From Methanoregula sp. UBA471 (GTDB lineage: Archaea; Halobacteriota; Methanomicrobia; Methanomicrobiales; Methanospirillaceae), in NCBI GenBank assembly GCA_002495065.1, contig DADT01000005.1, positions 115,044 through 124,637 on the forward strand: DNA of 9,594 nucleotides, in the 5' to 3' direction. Made by a program: the position numbers and the translations under genes. Positions within the stretch are counted from its first letter, which is position 1. Each line of letters starts with the position of its first letter. Under the pieces are notes generated by a model that was not told the origin of the DNA, ran no database searches, and saw only the letters and a program-made list of their open reading frames with translations. Positions 5,608-9,594 of this stretch are shown here, one piece after another.

Positions 5608-6498
5608 TTACCGGGACTGTTCTGCGGAATTCCAAAGGAGTTCTGCAAGGTGCTGTATAAACTCGCAACCTTCAAGTTCCTTTCTCCAACGCCCGGGAAC
5701 AGCACCAAGTCCCCAGTATGCACCCGCAAGTGCTCCGCAGCACGCACCTACGGTATCTGCATCTCCCCCCAGGTTTATTGCAGAAAGGATCGCCCCTTCA
5801 AGGGTCCGGGCTTGCATGAAACTGACAAGTGCCGCATGCGAGCAGAGTACGGCATCAAGAGATGGATCCACCGGATAATTCTCATAATTTCCAAGAACTG
5901 CATGCACTTCATCCTGGGTGCAGAGTGAACGGGCATGACGGTATGCCGCAGAACGTGGGACGCCGCGGCACATATCGCTCACCATTACGTTCAGCCATGC
6001 TGAGCAGTGTGCTGCGACCGGATCAAAATGAGTAACCTGCGAACATGCGAGACTTAATTCATACACTTTCGATGAAGGGTAGCGGATGCCGAGGGGAAAT
6101 CCCCGCATAACGCTCCCGTTGCTCCGGCTGCCGCGCTGGCGTTTGTGCACGATCCCTGCTGCGGGTTGCGGCAGGGTGCCGGATTTGACCAGCTCGAAAA
6201 ATGCAGAAGATGTTGGACCATACCATTCCGGACGCATTTCGTATCCATAAATCAACCGTGATATAAGGTCTTTTTGGTCAAATTCCCCGCATGCGACCAG
6301 CGATTCTGCAACTGCCATTGTCTGCAATGTGTCATCGGTAATCTGACCCTTTTTTCGGAAATGCAGCCCGCCGGGAAGCATTTCGGTCACCCACACGCTG
6401 GGTTGGGCAGATCCTTCAAGGGGCGCACCCATCGCATCCCCAATTGCCAGCGCAACGAGCGATCCTGATGCCCGCAGGTTTCCTGATATAAATATCAC
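5608..6498 (-). CDS. ADP-ribosylglycohydrolase family protein
   Basis: A 296-residue member of the DraG/ARH-like ADP-ribosylglycohydrolase family, which removes ADP-ribose from modified proteins, nucleic acids or small molecules using a two-metal (usually Mg) centre. Metal-site motifs are all present: GDAMGAPLEG at 20-29, TDDT at 54-57 and GGDADT at 244-249. NGSVMR at 127-132 and THFDPVAAH at 156-164 are further family signatures. No partner ADP-ribosyltransferase is seen in the window, so the substrate is unknown. There is no ATG at the front: the only options are GTG at 6498 or TTG at 6501, with an in-frame stop just upstream. I chose GTG. No Shine-Dalgarno sequence is visible. The gene is convergent with the channel and divergent from the UPF0058 operon, whose TATA-like box lies at the 5' edge of this coding sequence. 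Confidence 0.9.
   Translation of the reverse strand: MIFISGNLRASGSLVALAIGDAMGAPLEGSAQPSVWVTEMLPGGLHFRKKGQITDDTLQTMAVAESLVACGEFDQKDLISRLIYGYEMRPEWYGPTSSAFFELVKSGTLPQPAAGIVHKRQRGSRSNGSVMRGFPLGIRYPSSKVYELSLACSQVTHFDPVAAHCSAWLNVMVSDMCRGVPRSAAYRHARSLCTQDEVHAVLGNYENYPVDPSLDAVLCSHAALVSFMQARTLEGAILSAINLGGDADTVGACCGALAGAYWGLGAVPGRWRKELEGCEFIQHLAELLWNSAEQSR
6487..6494 (+). promoter_or_regulatory. TATA box of the UPF0058-elp3-priS operon
   Basis: TATAAATA is the best TATA box in the window, set in the inverted repeat GATAT-AA-ATATC (6485-6496). It predicts transcription start near 6516 and a leader of about 37 nt with a strong ribosome-binding site before the GTG at 6554. The box overlaps the first codons of the divergent hydrolase gene. 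Confidence 0.55.
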
Positions 6499-6538
6499 CA
6501 AAAAGGTATATGTGCATCACAAGAAAAAGAATCAGCTT

Positions 6539-6550
6539 GGAGAAGGTGAT
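6539..6550 (+). promoter_or_regulatory. Ribosome-binding site that fixes the UPF0058 start
   Basis: GGAG followed by AGGTGAT (6544-6550) matches the archaeal anti-Shine-Dalgarno sequence and lies 3 nt before GTG 6554. This excludes the farther-upstream in-frame GTG at 6512, which lacks such a signal. Confidence 0.7.
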
Positions 6551-6553
6551 AGT

Positions 6554-6820
6554 GTGCAAAAAGAAGAGTTGCTGCATTTACACATGCTGATGATTCACAT
6601 CAAGAAATACTATGAAGGCGTCACCAGCGAAGAAATCGAAACTGACCGCTACAATTCTCTTGAAATTTCCCCGGTTCATATTCACAAGGATAAGAAAGCC
6701 CACAAGGATGCTCTTCTCACCCTTGGAGATGAGATTGTTACCCATATTCACGGGCACCGTCTGCCTGTGGTGAACTATTCTTCAGAGTCTGCATCTGCTA
6801 AAGTTGCAGCCGAACATTAA
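6554..6820 (+). CDS. UPF0058 family protein
   Basis: An 88-residue archaeal protein of unknown function, small and without membrane segments. The start MQKEELLHLHMLMIHIKKYYEG is a predicted amphipathic helix and resembles the usual start of this family. The central SLEISPVHIHKDKKAHKDALLTLGDEI (35-61) includes the SPVHIHK.KKAHK stretch typical of the family. Histidines are abundant (10 or more of 88), so metal or nucleic-acid binding is conceivable but unproven. It begins at GTG 6554, chosen by the strong Shine-Dalgarno sequence and by family length. It is first in an operon, with elp3 starting 5 bp after its stop. Confidence 0.8.
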   Translation: MQKEELLHLHMLMIHIKKYYEGVTSEEIETDRYNSLEISPVHIHKDKKAHKDALLTLGDEIVTHIHGHRLPVVNYSSESASAKVAAEH

Positions 6821-6825
6821 TTGTC

Positions 6826-8403
6826 ATGGATGAGGCGCTGGCGTTCCGGGAGATGATCTCCCGTATCCTCACCCTTCAGCCTGGCAAAGAGACGATCGTT
6901 GCAGTAAAGATCGACATCTGTCGTAAGTACGGGCTGCAGGCAGTTCCAAAAAACTCCGCACTCCTCGCGTTTGCTTCCGCTCAGGACCGGGAGATCCTCC
7001 GCAAGATCCTCCTCGTGAAACCGACCCGTACGCTGTCAGGGGTAGCTCCTGTTGCCGTGATGACATCGCCTGCACCCTGCCCGCATGGCAAATGTCTGCC
7101 ATGTCCCGGTGGACCTGATCATCCGTTTAAATCCCCGCAGAGCTACACAGGAGAAGAGCCCGCCGCGTTGCGTGCAAGGGAACATAATTACGATCCATTT
7201 GCACAGGTGCACGCCCGGCTCGAGCAGTTCGAACTGCTGGGACACCGGGTAGATAAAGTGGAGCTTATCGTGATGGGCGGAACGATGACGGCACGTACAC
7301 CGGAATACCAGGAGGAGTTCGTATCACGATGCATTGAAGCGATGAACACGTATCCCGGTGGTATGGCAGCTGCGGAAGTACCGGATTTTGCCACCGTTGA
7401 GACTGACAATGAAACATCCGCTATCCGTTGTGTTGCAATAACCTTTGAAACCCGCCCGGACTGGTGCCGTCGCGAACACGTAGACCGGATGCTGCACCTT
7501 GGCGTAACCAAAGTTGAACTCGGGGTACAGCATGTGGATGACGCCATCCTTTCCTACAACAGGCGTGGGTGCAGTGTAGACGATACCGTTGCAGCTAACA
7601 CAATCCTTCGTGATGCTGGTATGAAAGTGGGTTTCCACATGATGCCCAACCTTCCTGGCTCGAGTATCGACCAGGACAAAAAGATGTTCGAGACGATTTT
7701 TTCTGATCCTCGGTTCAGGCCGGATTTTCTCAAGATCTATCCTACCCTGGTCACCCCGGGATCCGAGATCGAAGACCACTGGAAGCGGGGGCTGTATATG
7801 CCTTATAACGAAGAGGACCTGATCGATCTTGTCGCATACGCGAAGTCTCTTATTCCGGAGTACACCCGGCTCCAGCGAATCCAGCGTGATATTCCGGCGA
7901 AACTGATTGTCGCAGGTTCCCGGCACTCAAATTTCCGTCAGCTTGCCCAGAACCGGCTGAAGGCACATGGCAAACGCTGCCGGTGTATCCGGTGCAGGGA
8001 GATCGGGAGACTTCCGGCCCTTGCCGAATCGGAAATAAGAGACCTTATGTATGAATGCTGCGGTGGACTGGAGCATTTCATCTCTGCGGTATCTGAGGAC
8101 TCTCTCATCGGGTTTACCCGGCTCCGTTTTCCGTCAGCCACGTACACACTCCTGCTTGAGAATACCGCATTGATGCGGGAACTCCATGTCTACGGCAGTC
8201 TTGTCCAGGTGGGAAAAGATGCCGAATCTGATGAATGGCAGCACAGGAATTTTGGTAAAGTTCTCATCGCCCGCGCCGAGGAGATTGCATCTGACGCCGG
8301 TTTTACTTCTCTTGCAATTATGAGCGGTATCGGGGTCCGTCCTTATTACCGGAGACAGGGCTATGAACGCAAAGGACCCTATATGATCAGGGAGCTGCCA
8401 TGA
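6826..8403 (+). CDS. elp3: Elp3-type tRNA U34 carboxymethyltransferase (radical SAM plus acetyltransferase)
   Basis: A 525-residue archaeal Elp3, which uses acetyl-CoA and S-adenosylmethionine to modify wobble uridine 34 of certain tRNAs. In archaea it acts without the other Elongator subunits. The N-terminal region is a lysine/arginine-containing tRNA-binding part (1-75). The radical SAM cluster motif is C85-x4-C90-x2-C93 in CPHGKCLPCPGGP, followed by QSYTGEEP (105-112) and ELGVQ (231-235). A further cysteine group, C385, C387 and C390 (RCRCIRCRE), probably binds zinc. The C-terminal acetyltransferase (GNAT) domain from about residue 415 includes QHRNFGKVLI (472-481) and GVRPYYRRQGY (503-513). 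The start at ATG 6826 lacks a Shine-Dalgarno sequence but is close behind UPF0058. Its last 4 bases (ATGA) overlap the priS start, indicating coupled translation. Confidence 0.95.
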   Translation: MDEALAFREMISRILTLQPGKETIVAVKIDICRKYGLQAVPKNSALLAFASAQDREILRKILLVKPTRTLSGVAPVAVMTSPAPCPHGKCLPCPGGPDHPFKSPQSYTGEEPAALRAREHNYDPFAQVHARLEQFELLGHRVDKVELIVMGGTMTARTPEYQEEFVSRCIEAMNTYPGGMAAAEVPDFATVETDNETSAIRCVAITFETRPDWCRREHVDRMLHLGVTKVELGVQHVDDAILSYNRRGCSVDDTVAANTILRDAGMKVGFHMMPNLPGSSIDQDKKMFETIFSDPRFRPDFLKIYPTLVTPGSEIEDHWKRGLYMPYNEEDLIDLVAYAKSLIPEYTRLQRIQRDIPAKLIVAGSRHSNFRQLAQNRLKAHGKRCRCIRCREIGRLPALAESEIRDLMYECCGGLEHFISAVSEDSLIGFTRLRFPSATYTLLLENTALMRELHVYGSLVQVGKDAESDEWQHRNFGKVLIARAEEIASDAGFTSLAIMSGIGVRPYYRRQGYERKGPYMIRELP

Positions 8404-9530
8404 ACCCGGCGACAACTGAATTTCTCCGACAGCGTTTCACGGATTATTATAAAAAAACCGGTCTTGTCGCGCCGTCCTCGCTTGAGCAGCGGGAATGGGG
8501 TTTCGTACTCTTCAATCCCCATTCGGATGCAATGCGGATGCGCAGGCATATTGGTTTTTCCGGCCGGGATGAGTTATTCCAGTATATCAAAAATCTCATT
8601 CCACAGCATGCATACTACTCAACTGCGTATTACGAGAAACCGGATGCCGGTACTATGGCGGATAAAGGCTGGTGCGGGGCTGATCTGATCTTCGATCTTG
8701 ATGCAGATCATATCATGCGGGGCCCCTATGACAAGATGCTTGCCAGGGTCAAAGAGGAGACAGAGAAACTCATTGCAATATTCATTGACGAGTTCGGTAT
8801 GGATCCAAAGACCATCGAACTTGTCTTTTCCGGTGGCCGGGGATACCATGTTCATGTCAAGGATATCGCATTTCGCGGATGGGGGAGTGCGGAACGCCGG
8901 GAACTGATAGACTACGTCTGTGCTATCGGGATCGACCCTGCTGCGATGCTTGCAGGCAAAAAACCCACAACACCCGGCTGGCACAGGAGATACCGGGAAA
9001 CCCTCCTTGAATATCTGCGCTGGATTGGAACCTTGTCAGAAGGAGACGCAATGGCACATCTTACCGCTATTGAGAGTATTGGCAGGGAATCAGCCATCAC
9101 CTTCCTGAAGAGGCGTGAAGAAATTACCGGAGAGATTGAACGCCATCCGACGAGTATGATTTTAAAGAACCGTGTCATTAATGCGATCCTCTCGCAACAG
9201 GAGGGAGAATTCAGAAAACGGCTCCTTTCCCGGGCCGCTCTTGCAGATGAGCCGGTTACAACCGATACAAAGCGACTCATCCGGATGCCCACCTCGCTGC
9301 ATGGGGGGAGCGGAATGCGGGTGCAGCCGGTCGAACTCCGGAATCTTTCCGATTTTAATCCCCTCATGGATGCAGTGGTATTCTCCCTGCGGGATGTCAG
9401 GGTTGACATTGCACATCCGCTCACGATGCCAATGCTCGGAAGTACTTATGAACTCCAAAAAGGCATCTCTACAGTACCGGAAGCAGTTGCAGTATTCCTG
9501 TGCTGCCGCGGCATGGCAGAAATTACCTGA
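8400..9530 (+). CDS. priS: DNA primase small (catalytic) subunit
   Basis: The 376-residue catalytic subunit of the archaeal/eukaryotic-type primase, which makes primers for DNA replication in complex with PriL (not in the window). The metal-binding aspartates are D99 and D101 in DLIFDLDADH. The nucleotide-site motif is FSGGRGYHVHV (143-153), and the third catalytic aspartate is D289 in DTKRLIRMPTSLHGGSG. Some archaeal PriS proteins have a zinc knuckle between the first two motifs. Here that stretch (105-142) contains no cysteine, so the knuckle is absent. The length fits a complete protein. The ATG overlaps the elp3 stop by 4 bp and has AGGGAG (8389-8394) as its ribosome-binding site. A probable GINS gene follows at 8 bp, which supports a replication role. 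Confidence 0.95.
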   Translation: MNPATTEFLRQRFTDYYKKTGLVAPSSLEQREWGFVLFNPHSDAMRMRRHIGFSGRDELFQYIKNLIPQHAYYSTAYYEKPDAGTMADKGWCGADLIFDLDADHIMRGPYDKMLARVKEETEKLIAIFIDEFGMDPKTIELVFSGGRGYHVHVKDIAFRGWGSAERRELIDYVCAIGIDPAAMLAGKKPTTPGWHRRYRETLLEYLRWIGTLSEGDAMAHLTAIESIGRESAITFLKRREEITGEIERHPTSMILKNRVINAILSQQEGEFRKRLLSRAALADEPVTTDTKRLIRMPTSLHGGSGMRVQPVELRNLSDFNPLMDAVVFSLRDVRVDIAHPLTMPMLGSTYELQKGISTVPEAVAVFLCCRGMAEIT

Positions 9531-9538
9531 GGGGGATA

Positions 9539-9594
9539 ATGGGGCCACGGGGTCTTGATGATCTGCGCAGCATCCTGCTATCTGAGCGGGAGAC
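9539..9594 (+). CDS. Probable GINS complex subunit, 5' end only
   Basis: Only 18 codons are visible: MGPRGLDDLRSILLSERE. A helix of the form leucine-aspartate-aspartate-leucine-arginine followed by LLSERE resembles the start of archaeal GINS proteins, which bridge MCM helicase, primase and Cdc45/RecJ at the replication fork. GINS genes are often next to primase genes in archaea, and position adds to the case. The ATG at 9539 has a strong GAGGGGG ribosome-binding site overlapping the priS stop. Too little sequence is present to be certain. Confidence 0.55.
   Translation, partial: MGPRGLDDLRSILLSERE

Noticed and set aside
5316..5660. Plus-strand open frame of 114 codons in the non-coding gap
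   Set aside because: It starts inside the long palindrome, runs into the antisense of the hydrolase gene, has no domain resemblance and no ribosome-binding site.
5415..5747. Minus-strand open frame of 110 codons overlapping the hydrolase 3' end
   Set aside because: It overlaps the well-supported hydrolase in another frame and has no family-like motif.
6512..6553. N-terminal extension of UPF0058 from GTG 6512
   Set aside because: The extension would begin at or before the predicted transcription start, contains the strong ribosome-binding site of GTG 6554 and is not part of the usual family length.
7324..7926. 200-codon minus-strand frame antisense to elp3
   Set aside because: Elp3 is fully explained by motifs on the plus strand; the antisense frame shows no recognisable features and arises from codon bias.

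Overview
The window reads as chromosomal housekeeping DNA from a methanogenic archaeon, most likely of the order Methanomicrobiales. The evidence is egsA (sn-glycerol-1-phosphate dehydrogenase, the archaeal lipid marker), the archaeal-only families DUF63, UPF0179 and UPF0058, an archaeal Elp3, an archaeal/eukaryotic-type primase small subunit (priS), and TATA-like promoters. The genus is an inference from protein flavour, not a measurement.

Layout. On the minus strand a tight three-gene unit runs DUF63 (2310-1462), SpoIIM-like membrane protein (1469-903) and proS (890 to beyond base 1). Head-to-head with it, only 2 bp away, the plus-strand pair egsA (2313-3401) and UPF0179 (3413-3859) begins. 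After a 242-bp gap with an imperfect nested hairpin, a short palindrome and a TATA-like box comes a monocistronic six-helix voltage-gated-type potassium channel (4102-5037) carrying an unusual Cys/His-rich tail. A 570-bp non-coding gap (5038-5607) separates it from a convergent ADP-ribosylglycohydrolase gene on the minus strand (6498-5608). This gap is the least ordinary part of the window: it holds two GC-rich stem-loops bracketed by a short direct repeat, and a 39-bp near-perfect palindrome. Divergent from the hydrolase, a compact plus-strand operon runs UPF0058 (6554-6820), elp3 (6826-8403), priS (8400-9530) and the start of a probable GINS gene (9539 onward, cut by the window end).

How the genes work together. 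proS and elp3 serve translation (tRNA charging, and wobble-uridine modification). egsA makes the glycerol backbone of archaeal membrane lipids. priS and the probable GINS gene belong to the replisome. The DUF63 and SpoIIM-like proteins are predicted integral membrane proteins of unknown role, and UPF0179 is a small eight-cysteine protein of unknown role. I see no defence island, CRISPR array, insertion sequence, tRNA or rRNA. The most promising undescribed elements are the structured non-coding gap at 5038-5607, the channel's candidate metal-binding tail, and the almost zero-length divergent promoter at 2310/2313.
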